Assembly: GCA_031296305.1 (NCBI GenBank)
Contig: JARLFZ010000014.1
Location: forward strand, 1-55,867
DNA: 55,867 nucleotides
Direction: 5' to 3'
Source: Occallatibacter sp.
GTDB taxonomy: Bacteria > Acidobacteriota > Terriglobia > Terriglobales > Acidobacteriaceae
Within the stretch, counting starts at the first letter, position 1. Each line of letters begins with the position of its first letter. The notes below the pieces were generated by a model, which saw only the letters and a program-made list of their open reading frames with translations, did not search any database and was not told the DNA's origin. Shown here one piece after another: positions 30,977-39,517 of this stretch. A program made the translations under genes and the position numbers.

Positions 30977-33667
30977 GTGAGTGAATCCTCCAAGCCGCCC
31001 GTCTTCCTGCTCGACGCCATGTCGTTCATCTTTCGCGCCTACCACGCTATGCAGCGCTCGCGGCCCATGTCCACGCGCTCCGGCCTGCCCACGGCGGACA
31101 CTTACGAGTTCGTGAATATGATCAAGAAACTGCGCCAGGACTTTGAGCCCAAATACTTTGCCGCGGTCTTCGATGTGAGCGGCGAGGTCTTCCGGGACGA
31201 GCGCGCGCGGACGATGGGGCCGCTGCGCAAATGGAACAGCAAGTCGCAGAGCTTCGACGAAGTGAGCTATGAGGGCTACAAAGCCAAGCGCGAATCCATG
31301 CCCGAGGATCTGCGCCGCCAGATTCCCTACATTCGCCGCGCGCTCGAGGCGCTGCGCATTCCCATCCTCGAAGCCGAAGGCTTTGAGGCCGACGACGTGA
31401 TCGGCACCCTCGCGCGCGAAGCTGCCGAGCAGCAGCACGAGGTCTTTATCGTCTCCGGCGACAAGGACATGATGCAGCTTGTTACGCCGCAGGTGAGGGT
31501 CCTGAATCCCCAGAAGGACAATCTGATTCTCGATCCCGCCAAGGTGGAAGAAGTGCTGGGTGTGCCGCCGGGCAAGGTCGTCGACGTGATGGCCCTGCGC
31601 GGCGACTCGGTGGATAACATTCCCGGCGCGCCCGGGATTGGCGACAAGGGCAGCGTGGAGCTGATCAAGGAATTCGGCAGTGTGGAGGCAGTGCTCGACC
31701 GCGCTGCGGAGGTCAAACGCAAGGCCTACCGAGAGTCGCTTGAACAGAACCGCGATGCGGTCCTGCTTTCCAAAGAGCTCGTCACCATCGATTGCCGCGT
31801 GCCGCTCGCGCTCGACCTGCATGCGATGGAAACGCAGTCGCCGGATCTCGAAGCTGCCCGCACACTCTTCACCGAGCTTGAGTTCACCTCGATGCTGCGC
31901 GACTTAGCACCGGCGGCGGGCGGAGCTTCGGTCGAATTGATTGAAGAACCCAGTGCCGAACAAACCGCCGCCTTCTACGCTGCCTCGCGCGAGTACGGGT
32001 TCGCCTTTGCGCTCGATGCTGTGGAGCCGGCGTCCGAGGAATCGGAAGATGAGGAACCCGCCGCGCCGTCGTTGCTCGATGTCGCTGAAGCTGCGGAGAA
32101 AAAGATCCACTTCAGCGTCGGAGTCTGCGCCGACCCTGCACGCGCCTTGCGCCTGCCCCTCACGCCGGAGCTGCGCGCTCTGCTTGAAGACGCCTCGGTA
32201 CCCAAGCGCGTGCACGACTGGAAGCTGGACCTGCATGTGCTGGGTGAGATGGGCGTCGCGCTGCGTGGCGCGCTGGACGACTCGATGCTGCTCTCCTACG
32301 CGCTCAATCCCACGCACTCGACCCAAGCACTGGCCGACGTGGCCGCGCGCCACGGGCAAAACCCTCCGAACTCTCTGCCCGCATCAGCCGCGGCCGTCTA
32401 TGCGCTCACTCCGGCACTGCGCGAAGAGGCAGAACAATCTGAAGTGTTGCGCGTCTACGCCGACATCGATTTGCCCCTGGCGCCGGTGCTTTATCGCATG
32501 GAACTGGCGGGCGTGCGCATCGACAGAACTGTGCTCAGCAGCCTTTCGGAGCGGTTTGGTGGTGAGTTGACGCGCGTGGGCGACCGCATCTTCGAGCTCG
32601 CGGGCAAGCGCTTCAACATTAATTCGCCGAAGCAGCTCGGCGCGGTGCTCTTCACCGATCTTGGCTTGCCTGCACCGCCCAGCCGCGGCAAAGGCAAATC
32701 TGTTTCGACCGCTGTGGACGTGCTGGAATTTCTGGCTGAGAAGCACGAAGTGCCGCGGCTGGTGCTCGAATACCGGCACCTGTCGAAGCTGAAATCAACT
32801 TACATCGACGCGTTGCCGCTGCTGGCCGACAAGGACTCGCGTGTGCATACCACGTTTCAAGCTGCGGCTACGGCCACAGGCAGGCTCTCTTCGGTCAACC
32901 CGAATCTGCAAAACATTCCCATCCGCACGGAATTGGGGCGCGAAATTCGGGCGGCCTTCACCGCTGCTCCTGGCACGCAACTGCTCTCCGCCGATTATTC
33001 GCAGATTGAGTTGCGGCTGCTTGCGCATTTCAGCGGCGATCCGCTGCTGATGCGCGCCTATGCGGAAAACATCGATATTCACACGCTCACCGCCAGCGAG
33101 GTTTTCGGCGTTGCAATCGAAAGCATGGACAAGGAGACGCGCGGCCGCGCCAAGGCAGTGAACTTCGGCATCGTCTATGGAATTTCCGCTTTCGGCTTGG
33201 CTGCGCAGTTGGGCATTCCGCAAGCCGAGGCCAAGGCCTACATCGACCGTTACTTTGCGCGTTACCAGGGCGTGCGGGAGTTCATTGACCGAACCCTCAC
33301 CCAGACGCGCAAGGACGGAAGTGTGCGCACCATGTTCGGGCGCATGCGGCCGATTCCCGACATCGAGAGCCGCAATCCCAACCAGCGCGGATTTGCCGAG
33401 CGGACGGCCATCAACACTCCGCTGCAAGGCACCGGCGCGGACCTGATCAAGCTGGCCATGATCTCGCTCGACCGCAAACTGGCGGAGCGAAAGCTGAAGA
33501 CACGCATGGTGCTGCAAGTGCACGACGAGCTTTTGTTCGAGGTGCCGCTTGCGGAGACCGATGAGGTCGCGGCCCTGGTGCGCGCGGAAATGGAAGGCGT
33601 GGTGAAGCTGAAGGTGCCGCTGGTCGCCGACCTCGCATTCGGGCCCAATTGGCGCGATCTGAAGTGA
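30977..33667 (+). CDS. polA: DNA polymerase I
   Basis: The 896-aa protein starts with GTG 30977. The 5'-3' exonuclease domain covers residues 1-300 (MSFIFRAYHAMQ, EAEGFEADDVIGTLAREA, IVSGDKDMMQLVTP, GDSVDNIPGAPGIGDKGSVE). The middle domain (about 300-500) keeps the proofreading fold, but the exo I Asp-x-Glu is missing: FALDAVEPA stands where E. coli has a D-x-E, with an acidic linker after it. So proofreading is probably absent. The polymerase domain has LLSADYSQIELRLLAHFSGD (motif A), GRAKAVNFGIVYGISAFGL (finger helix, motif B) and VLQVHDELLFEVP (motif C). It fills Okazaki gaps and acts in repair. Confidence 0.96.
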   Translation: MSESSKPPVFLLDAMSFIFRAYHAMQRSRPMSTRSGLPTADTYEFVNMIKKLRQDFEPKYFAAVFDVSGEVFRDERARTMGPLRKWNSKSQSFDEVSYEGYKAKRESMPEDLRRQIPYIRRALEALRIPILEAEGFEADDVIGTLAREAAEQQHEVFIVSGDKDMMQLVTPQVRVLNPQKDNLILDPAKVEEVLGVPPGKVVDVMALRGDSVDNIPGAPGIGDKGSVELIKEFGSVEAVLDRAAEVKRKAYRESLEQNRDAVLLSKELVTIDCRVPLALDLHAMETQSPDLEAARTLFTELEFTSMLRDLAPAAGGASVELIEEPSAEQTAAFYAASREYGFAFALDAVEPASEESEDEEPAAPSLLDVAEAAEKKIHFSVGVCADPARALRLPLTPELRALLEDASVPKRVHDWKLDLHVLGEMGVALRGALDDSMLLSYALNPTHSTQALADVAARHGQNPPNSLPASAAAVYALTPALREEAEQSEVLRVYADIDLPLAPVLYRMELAGVRIDRTVLSSLSERFGGELTRVGDRIFELAGKRFNINSPKQLGAVLFTDLGLPAPPSRGKGKSVSTAVDVLEFLAEKHEVPRLVLEYRHLSKLKSTYIDALPLLADKDSRVHTTFQAAATATGRLSSVNPNLQNIPIRTELGREIRAAFTAAPGTQLLSADYSQIELRLLAHFSGDPLLMRAYAENIDIHTLTASEVFGVAIESMDKETRGRAKAVNFGIVYGISAFGLAAQLGIPQAEAKAYIDRYFARYQGVREFIDRTLTQTRKDGSVRTMFGRMRPIPDIESRNPNQRGFAERTAINTPLQGTGADLIKLAMISLDRKLAERKLKTRMVLQVHDELLFEVPLAETDEVAALVRAEMEGVVKLKVPLVADLAFGPNWRDLK

Positions 33668-33700
33668 GTGTCGCCGAAAGTGGCGCGCCGCAGCTAAACT

Positions 33701-33714
33701 GGTAAGCGCTTACC
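33701..33714. promoter_or_regulatory. LacI-family operator-like palindrome upstream of the GH127 gene
   Basis: GGTAAGCGCTTACC is a perfect 14-bp palindrome with the central CG step flanked by AAG/CTT that is usual for LacI/GalR regulators (related to the TGWAANCGNTNWCA consensus). It lies 21 bp before ATG 33735, so a bound repressor would block expression. No LacI-family gene is within the window. Confidence 0.6.
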
Positions 33715-33734
33715 GAACATGAAGTGAGGCGCAC

Positions 33735-35735
33735 ATGAAAAAGCTCAACAGAAGGCAGTTTGCCAAGCATCTCGTTGCAGTTCCCGTGGGACTTTCCGCC
33801 GCATCTGCTCTTCTTGCGAACGCCCAAGCCGCTGCGCCTGCTCCGGCCGCAGCCCCGAAGCCCACGCCTGCCGCCGCCGACAATCGCCGCTTCGTCGTGG
33901 ACGAGACGGAGCCATTCGCCGCGCCGCTCACCTTTGCGCGTGACGAGATTAAGCCCAAGCTGCAACTCTTCGCGCTGCGCGATGTCACACTGGAAGCCGG
34001 GCCGCTCCAACAAGCGCGCGACTGGAATCGCGCCTACATGCTGCGCCTGCCCAACGACCGCCTGCTGCACAACTTCCGCATCACCGCCGGCCTGACCTCT
34101 TCCGCCAAACCTCTCGGAGGATGGGAAGATCCAACATGCGAAGTGCGGGGACATTTTGTGGGGCATTGTTTGTCGGCATGCGCACTTCTCTACGCAGCTA
34201 CGGGCGACACAACCATCAAAACCAAGGCCGATGAGCTTGTAGCAGGAATCGCCACGTGCCAGCAGAAGCTCGACGACAATGGCTACGTCAGCGCCTTTCC
34301 CATTGCACTCTTCGATCGTCTCGACCGCCGCGAGAAGGTCTGGGTTCCGTTTTATACCTTGCACAAGGTCATGGCCGGACTCCTCGACATGAAAACCCAG
34401 GCCGGCAACGATCAAGCCCTCGACACCGTCGTCAAACTCGCCGGCTGGGTTGATGCATGGACAGCAGCAAAAACTGAAGCGCACATGCAGGACATCCTGA
34501 ATACCGAATATGGCGGGATGAACGAGGTTCTTTACAACCTCGCCGCCGTTACAGACGATGACCGCTGGGCGCGAACAGGCGACCGCTTCACGAAGAAGAT
34601 TTTCTTCACTCCCCTGGCCATGCGGCGGGATGAGCTGAAGGGCCTGCACATGAACACGCACGTCCCCGAGGTGACCGGCGCGGCGCGGCGCTACGAGTTG
34701 TCATCGGACTATCGCTTCGCCGACGTGGCGCGCTTCTTTTTTGAGACGGTATCGGAGTCGCGCACCTACGCCACGGGCGGATCGAGTAACAACGAGCATT
34801 GGCTCACCAGCCCCAATCATCTCGCTACTGAAATGCATATCAGCGCGCACCACCAGGAGTGCTGCTGCTCCTACAACATGATGAAGCTGGCGCGGCATCT
34901 TTATAGCTGGAGCGGCGATTCGCGCATCATCGATTACTACGAGCGCAATCTGCTCAACCACCGGCTAGGCGCGATTGAACCTGAGACAGGGCACACGTCG
35001 TATTTTCTGTCGCTGGCGCCCGGGGCCTGGAAGACGACCTGCACCGAGGATCAATCGTTCTGGTGCTGCACGGGAACCGGGGTCGAAGAATTCGCCAAGC
35101 TGAACGACACCATCTATGCACACGACGGCGATTCGCTCTTCGTCAACCTCTACTTCGCATCCACGGTGAATTGGAAAGAGCGCGGAGTGCGGCTGAAACA
35201 AACCACGAATTTCCCTGAGAGCGAGCGGACCGAGCTCACTGTTGAGACGACTCCCGCCAAGGCATGGACGCTTCGCCTCCGCATTCCCGCGTGGACGAGT
35301 GCCGAAAACTCGGTGGCGATCAACGGCAATCTGCTCGACGTAACGGGAACTCCCGGAAGTTATTTGGCGCTGACCCGCGTGTGGAGGGCCGGAGATCGCG
35401 TGGAATTGACGATGCCGATGCGGCTCACAGCGGAGCCATTGGCCGACGATCGCACGCAGCAAGCGTTCCTCTACGGGCCGCTGGTGCTGGCCGGACAGTT
35501 CCCCAAAGCCGGACTCGCGGAAGATCTGGAGCACGGTCAGGGAGCGGAGATTCAGGAAGCGCCCGCGCTGGATGTGCCTCCGCTGAAATCAGCAGACGCC
35601 GATCCGGCTGCATGGATCAAGCCGGTTCCGGGCGAGGCGCTGACGTTTCGCACCACGGGACAGGTGCACGACGTGACCCTGAAGCCGTTGAACCAAAGTT
35701 GGCAACGGTTCGCCGTGTACTGGACAGTGTCGTAA
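33735..35735 (+). CDS. GH127-family glycosidase, beta-L-arabinofuranosidase type
   Basis: A 666-aa enzyme with a twin-arginine-like signal (KKLNRRQFAKHLVAVPVGLS, then ASALLANAQA). The catalytic barrel shows GGWEDPTCEVRGHFVGHCLS, WVPFYTLHKVMAGLLD, EYGGMNEVLYNLA and HHQECCCSYNMMKLARHL, with the zinc-binding cysteines ending in SFWCCTGTGVEEFAKL; in GH127 one cysteine of the WCCTG pair is the nucleophile. The C-terminal half is beta-sandwich (WTLRLRIPAWTS). It releases L-arabinose from plant glycans such as hydroxyproline-rich glycoproteins. The upstream LacI-type operator suggests sugar-responsive control. No transporter or other glycosidase adjoins it. Confidence 0.9.
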   Translation: MKKLNRRQFAKHLVAVPVGLSAASALLANAQAAAPAPAAAPKPTPAAADNRRFVVDETEPFAAPLTFARDEIKPKLQLFALRDVTLEAGPLQQARDWNRAYMLRLPNDRLLHNFRITAGLTSSAKPLGGWEDPTCEVRGHFVGHCLSACALLYAATGDTTIKTKADELVAGIATCQQKLDDNGYVSAFPIALFDRLDRREKVWVPFYTLHKVMAGLLDMKTQAGNDQALDTVVKLAGWVDAWTAAKTEAHMQDILNTEYGGMNEVLYNLAAVTDDDRWARTGDRFTKKIFFTPLAMRRDELKGLHMNTHVPEVTGAARRYELSSDYRFADVARFFFETVSESRTYATGGSSNNEHWLTSPNHLATEMHISAHHQECCCSYNMMKLARHLYSWSGDSRIIDYYERNLLNHRLGAIEPETGHTSYFLSLAPGAWKTTCTEDQSFWCCTGTGVEEFAKLNDTIYAHDGDSLFVNLYFASTVNWKERGVRLKQTTNFPESERTELTVETTPAKAWTLRLRIPAWTSAENSVAINGNLLDVTGTPGSYLALTRVWRAGDRVELTMPMRLTAEPLADDRTQQAFLYGPLVLAGQFPKAGLAEDLEHGQGAEIQEAPALDVPPLKSADADPAAWIKPVPGEALTFRTTGQVHDVTLKPLNQSWQRFAVYWTVS

Positions 35736-35796
35736 CGTGGGAATCGCCTGACGCGCGCTGAATTCGGCGCGAAAATCCGTAGAAATCTGCCGGGAT

Positions 35797-35816
35797 AAGC
35801 CCGCCTCGGGGTTTTT
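35797..35816 (+). terminator. Probable rho-independent terminator after the GH127 gene
   Basis: AAGCCCGCCTCGGGGTTTTT folds into CCCG-CCT-CGGG with partial extension (one mismatch) and ends in five T's. It lies about 60 bp after the GH127 stop and before the ARG boxes, so it separates the two units. The stem is short. Confidence 0.45.
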
Positions 35817-35831
35817 CGTCAAAAACTCCTC

Positions 35832-35868
35832 TTGCATACTTATCCAATTCCATTGTATATTTATTCAA
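35832..35868 (+). promoter_or_regulatory. Two ArgR boxes overlapping the argR promoter
   Basis: TTGCATACTTATCCAA (35832-35847) and TTGTATATTTATTCAA (35853-35868) resemble the ARG box, with the second the better match. Their start positions are 21 bp apart, the spacing of paired boxes bound by one ArgR hexamer. A promoter can be read within them: TTGCAT (35832-35837) as -35 and TATATT (35856-35861) as -10, spacer 18. ArgR with arginine bound would thus block polymerase directly. The operon starts 55 bp downstream at argR. Confidence 0.7.
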
Positions 35869-35923
35869 GCGCGGTTTCCGCCAAGGAGCCGCGCCTTTGC
35901 TTTGCCGCAAAGGGAAACGCACC

Positions 35924-36385
35924 ATGAAAACTCAACGCCTGAACGTAATCCGCGAAGTGCTGACCGGCACTCCTGTGACCAGCCAGGACGAACTGCGCCG
36001 CAAACTGCGACGACGCGGCATTCACGTGACCCAGGCGACGCTTTCGCGCGACATGCACGAGTTGCAACTGTTCAAGGGGCCGCACGGATACTCGCTTGCC
36101 AATGGCAACGGCACAAAGACCAGCGCTGCCGAGGAAGACGATCAGCCGCCGACGCTCGCCGAGATGCTCGACAGTTTCGGGCTGCGTGTGAAGCAGGCGA
36201 TGAATCAGGTGGTGTTGGGCACATTGAAGGGCGGCGCACAGCCGGTGGCGGCAGCCCTGGATCGCGAGGATTGGCCGGAGGTGGCCGGCACCATCGCCGG
36301 CGACGATACGGTTCTGGTGATTTGCACGGACGCACGACAGGCGGGAGAAGTAGCCGCCCGGTTAAGGACGATTTTGCAAGGATGA
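35924..36385 (+). CDS. argR: Arginine repressor ArgR
   Basis: The 153-aa protein has an N-terminal winged helix (RLNVIREVLTGTPVTSQDEL, then GIHVTQATLSRDMHELQLFK) and a C-terminal hexamerisation and arginine-binding domain (GLRVKQAMNQVVLGTLKGG, then GTIAGDDTVLVICTDARQA; the GDDT pair binds arginine). ATG 35924 was chosen; codons upstream overlap the likely leader. It overlaps argC by four bases (ATGA). As first gene of the operon behind its own boxes it must be autoregulated, which is inferred from the site layout. Confidence 0.95.
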   Translation: MKTQRLNVIREVLTGTPVTSQDELRRKLRRRGIHVTQATLSRDMHELQLFKGPHGYSLANGNGTKTSAAEEDDQPPTLAEMLDSFGLRVKQAMNQVVLGTLKGGAQPVAAALDREDWPEVAGTIAGDDTVLVICTDARQAGEVAARLRTILQG

Positions 36386-37449
36386 AGAAGACAGTTCAAA
36401 CAGCGATTGTGGGAGTGACGGGTTACGCCGGCGCGGAGTTGGCGCGGCTGCTGCTGCATCATCCCCGCCTGCACGGCAAGCCGCCGGTATTTGCCGGGCG
36501 TGTGGAAGGCAAGGACCTTGAACGCGGCGGCATTCCGCTCGCCGAGATTCATCCGCAGTTGGCCGGCCACGATGGCAGCGGCAATTTGAAGCTGGAACCC
36601 TTCTCGTGGGAGTTGCTTGCCGAGCGAGGAGTGGATGTTCTGTTTCTGGCCACGCCTCACGAGTTATCGCGCGAATGGGTCCCCGAGGCGCTGAAGCGCG
36701 GGTTGCGCGTTATCGATTTGAGCGGAGCCTGGCGGCTGACGGACGGCGCCAACCGCGCAGTGTATGCGTTCGAGGACAAGGACGCAGAGCAAGCTGCGGC
36801 TACGCAGGCGCAGGCAATTTATGGCTTGCCCGAGTTGCATCGCAAGCAGATTGCAGGCGCGCGACTGGTCGCCAACCCCGGCTGCTACGCGACTTCGGTC
36901 ATTCTGCCGCTGAGACCGCTGGTAGCGGCGGGACTCATCGACCTCGAGCACGGCATCGTGGCCGACGCCAAGAGCGGCGTGAGCGGCGCGGGAAAAGTTC
37001 CGACCGCAAAAACGCACTTCATGTATGCGGCCGATAATCTTTCCGCGTACGGCGTCTTTGCCCATCGCCACACGGGCGAGTTGTTGGAGCAGATCGGCAT
37101 TGCGAGCGAACAGATCGTTTTTACGCCGCACCTGCTGCCGATTCCGCGCGGCATTCTATCCACGATCTATGTGCGCTTTAAAAAAGCGCAGACGCGGGAG
37201 TGTGTGGCCGAAGTCTATCGCGAGTTTTTTGCCGGCAGCCCTATGGTCCGGCTCTACGAAAAAGCGCTGCCGCAGATTCAGTACTCGGTACACACAAACT
37301 ACGCCGACATCGGATTCCAACTCGATGCCGGTGGCAAGCGCGCCGTCATTGTGAGTTGCCTCGACAACCTGCTGAAGGGCGCTGCCGGGCAGGCCGTGCA
37401 GAACCTGAATGTGATCGAGGGTTGGCCGGAATCGGAAGGTCTCCTATGA
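36382..37449 (+). CDS. argC: N-acetyl-gamma-glutamyl-phosphate reductase
   Basis: ArgC reduces N-acetylglutamyl phosphate to the semialdehyde with NADPH, the third step of arginine synthesis. The 355-aa protein has the Rossmann start TAIVGVTGYAGAELARLLLH, LFLATPHELSREW, the catalytic cysteine motif LVANPGCYATSVILPL and the His-containing FAHRHTGELLEQI. KSGVSGAGK and FTPHLLPIPRGILSTIY complete the family pattern. An open frame extends far upstream through argR and is a shadow; ATG 36382 overlaps the argR stop. Confidence 0.96.
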   Translation: MKKTVQTAIVGVTGYAGAELARLLLHHPRLHGKPPVFAGRVEGKDLERGGIPLAEIHPQLAGHDGSGNLKLEPFSWELLAERGVDVLFLATPHELSREWVPEALKRGLRVIDLSGAWRLTDGANRAVYAFEDKDAEQAAATQAQAIYGLPELHRKQIAGARLVANPGCYATSVILPLRPLVAAGLIDLEHGIVADAKSGVSGAGKVPTAKTHFMYAADNLSAYGVFAHRHTGELLEQIGIASEQIVFTPHLLPIPRGILSTIYVRFKKAQTRECVAEVYREFFAGSPMVRLYEKALPQIQYSVHTNYADIGFQLDAGGKRAVIVSCLDNLLKGAAGQAVQNLNVIEGWPESEGLL

Positions 37450-37471
37450 AACTGGCCGCGGAGGGTTGCGA

Positions 37472-38254
37472 ATGAAGTACGTGGTCAAACTCGGTGGCGC
37501 GGGCCTGGAAGCTCCGGCGCTGTTGGAAGGCTGCACCCGGGCCATTGCCGAGCTGGTGCGCGATGGCAACCAGGTGGCGGTGGTGCACGGCGGCGGCGTG
37601 CAGTTGACGCGCACCCTGAAGGCGCTCGGCAAGCAGAGCGAGTTCATCGACGGCCTGCGCGTCACCGACGCGGAGACCCGCGATGCCGCGCTGATGGTCT
37701 TTGCCGGGCGCGTGAATAAAGGTCTCGTTGCCGCGCTGAGCGCGTTGGGCCAGCCGGCGGTCGGACTTTGTGGCGGCGATGGCATGATGTTCCGCGCGCG
37801 CAAGAAACGCACCGTGCCCGATCTTGGCTACGTGGGCGAGATTGCCGCGAGCGACGTGCGCTGGCTCGATGCCATCTGGCAGTTGAACGGCGTGCCCGTG
37901 CTCTGCTCCATGGCGCTGGGATTCGACGGCGAGTATTACAACATCAATGCCGACGAGATGGCCGCTGCCTGCGCCATTGCCTGCCGCGCCGACGCACTGG
38001 TTTTCCTCACCGACGTTCCTGGCGTGAAGGGAGCGAACGGCGAGGTGCTGCGATGGCTATCGATTGATCAAATTGCGGAGATGGCCAAAAGCGCCGTCAT
38101 CTCCGGAGGCATGTTGCCCAAGCTGGCCGCATGCCGCGAGGCGCTTTTGAACGGCGTAAAGCGTGTACGGATTTTGCCCGCGGAAGCGGCCGGTTCTCTG
38201 CCCGACCTGTGCAGTTCGCGCGTGGCGCACGGCACGGAAGTGATGGTGGCCTAG
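37472..38254 (+). CDS. argB: Acetylglutamate kinase
   Basis: ArgB phosphorylates N-acetylglutamate with ATP. The 260-aa protein begins MKYVVKLGGAGLE (ATP-binding glycine loop), then VVHGGGVQLTRTL, RVTDAETRDAALMVFAGRVN and a C-terminal NINADEMAAACAI, ADALVFLTDVPGVKGANGEV, GGMLPKLAACREALLNGV pattern. All are classical. ATG 37472 has GGAGG about eight bases upstream; the frame also opens at TTG 37466. It lies 22 bp after argC. No N-terminal arginine-sensing helix is present, so feedback sensitivity cannot be assumed. Confidence 0.95.
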   Translation: MKYVVKLGGAGLEAPALLEGCTRAIAELVRDGNQVAVVHGGGVQLTRTLKALGKQSEFIDGLRVTDAETRDAALMVFAGRVNKGLVAALSALGQPAVGLCGGDGMMFRARKKRTVPDLGYVGEIAASDVRWLDAIWQLNGVPVLCSMALGFDGEYYNINADEMAAACAIACRADALVFLTDVPGVKGANGEVLRWLSIDQIAEMAKSAVISGGMLPKLAACREALLNGVKRVRILPAEAAGSLPDLCSSRVAHGTEVMVA

Positions 38255-38266
38255 GAGGTTTTTTCG

Positions 38267-39517
38267 ATGACAAAGCTCGAACAGATTCGCGCCGCGGAAG
38301 CGCGGCTTCTGCTCACCACATACGATCGGAGCCCGATTCTCTTCGTCGATGGTGAAGGGGTTTACATCAAGGACGAGAGCGGTGCTAAGTACCTCGATTT
38401 GCTCAGCGGCATCGGCGTCAACGCACTCGGCTACAACCACCCCGCCATTGTGGAGACGATTGCGCGACAGAGCCGCGCGCTGATTCACACTTCAAATCTT
38501 TATTATCACGAGGGACAAGCGGAGCTAGCGATGCGCCTCACAGAGCGCACCGGCCTCGATCGCGCATTCTTCGCCAACACAGGCACCGAAGCCTGGGAGG
38601 GCGCGCTCAAGCTGGCGCGCGCTTACGCGGGAGTACGGCGCAGCGAGGGCGCGGCAATCGGGACGAAATTTCTGGCGCTCGAACAGAGCTTTCACGGCCG
38701 CACCTTCGGCTCCATGTCGACCACGTACAAGGCGAAGTACCGCGAGCCGTTCGCGCCCGTGGTGCCCGGCGTCGAGTTCGTGCGCTTCAACGACGTAGCC
38801 GACCTGCGCGCGAAGTTCTCCAACGACGTTTGCGCCATCCTCGTCGAGGCCATCCAGGGCGAGGGCGGCATTCGGCCACTGACGCAGGAATTTTTTGCTG
38901 AGGCGCGCGCACTGGCTAGTTCCACCGGCGCGTTGCTGATTGTGGATGAGATTCAGGCGGGCATGGGCCGCACCGGCAAGTGGTGCGCTTACCAGCACTA
39001 CGGCATCCAGCCGGATGTGACCACATTCGCCAAGCCGCTCGCGGGCGGCATTCCTCTGGGCGCAGTTCTGTGCACGGAAGAAGTGGCGCGCGCCATACAT
39101 GCGGGCATGCACGGCACAACATTTGGCGGCGGTCCGTTGGCTTGCGCGGTGGGCGTCGCCGTCATCGACACGATCGAGAAGGAAGGGCTGCTGGCGCACG
39201 CCACGGAAGTGGGCAACTATTTCATAGAAAGCCTGCGGTCGCTCGCCAAAAAGCATGAGACGATTGTCGATGTGCGCGGAAAAGGCCTGATGATCGCCGC
39301 CGAACTCGATTCTGCGGATCTGGCCAAGCTCACTGTGGCGGAAATGCTCAAGCGCCATATTCTCATCAACTGCACCAGCGATACCGTGCTGCGCTTCCTG
39401 CCTCCGTACATATTGGAGCGCAGCCACGTGGATACGGCGATTGCCGCCCTGGACGAAATATTTTTGGAGCACGCCGCGGCGCACAGCGCGCCCGCAGAAG
39501 GAGCACATCATGTCTAG
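38267..39517 (+). CDS. argD: Acetylornithine aminotransferase
   Basis: ArgD is a class III PLP aminotransferase that converts N-acetylglutamate semialdehyde to N-acetylornithine. The 416-aa protein shows LDLLSGIGVNALGYNHP, FFANTGTEAWEGALKLAR (PLP phosphate site), EQSFHGRTFGSMSTTYK, LLIVDEIQAGMGRTG (Asp binding the pyridine N) and TFAKPLAGGIPLGAVL (catalytic Lys). TAGGAGG precedes ATG 38267. The same enzyme can act in lysine synthesis. It overlaps argF by eight bases. Confidence 0.95.
   Translation: MTKLEQIRAAEARLLLTTYDRSPILFVDGEGVYIKDESGAKYLDLLSGIGVNALGYNHPAIVETIARQSRALIHTSNLYYHEGQAELAMRLTERTGLDRAFFANTGTEAWEGALKLARAYAGVRRSEGAAIGTKFLALEQSFHGRTFGSMSTTYKAKYREPFAPVVPGVEFVRFNDVADLRAKFSNDVCAILVEAIQGEGGIRPLTQEFFAEARALASSTGALLIVDEIQAGMGRTGKWCAYQHYGIQPDVTTFAKPLAGGIPLGAVLCTEEVARAIHAGMHGTTFGGGPLACAVGVAVIDTIEKEGLLAHATEVGNYFIESLRSLAKKHETIVDVRGKGLMIAAELDSADLAKLTVAEMLKRHILINCTSDTVLRFLPPYILERSHVDTAIAALDEIFLEHAAAHSAPAEGAHHV

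Noticed and set aside
30923..31822. A 299-codon minus-strand frame opposite polA
   Set aside because: Antisense of a gene with clear polymerase domains; the protein is His-rich without any family pattern.
33447..34661. A 404-codon minus-strand frame spanning polA end and GH127 start
   Set aside because: It crosses two real genes and the LacI-type operator; composition is that of an antisense shadow.
35902..36381. Possible extension of argC upstream through argR in one long frame
   Set aside because: argR is read in another frame with its full winged-helix and hexamer domains, and the argC start overlaps the argR stop in the usual ATGA form.
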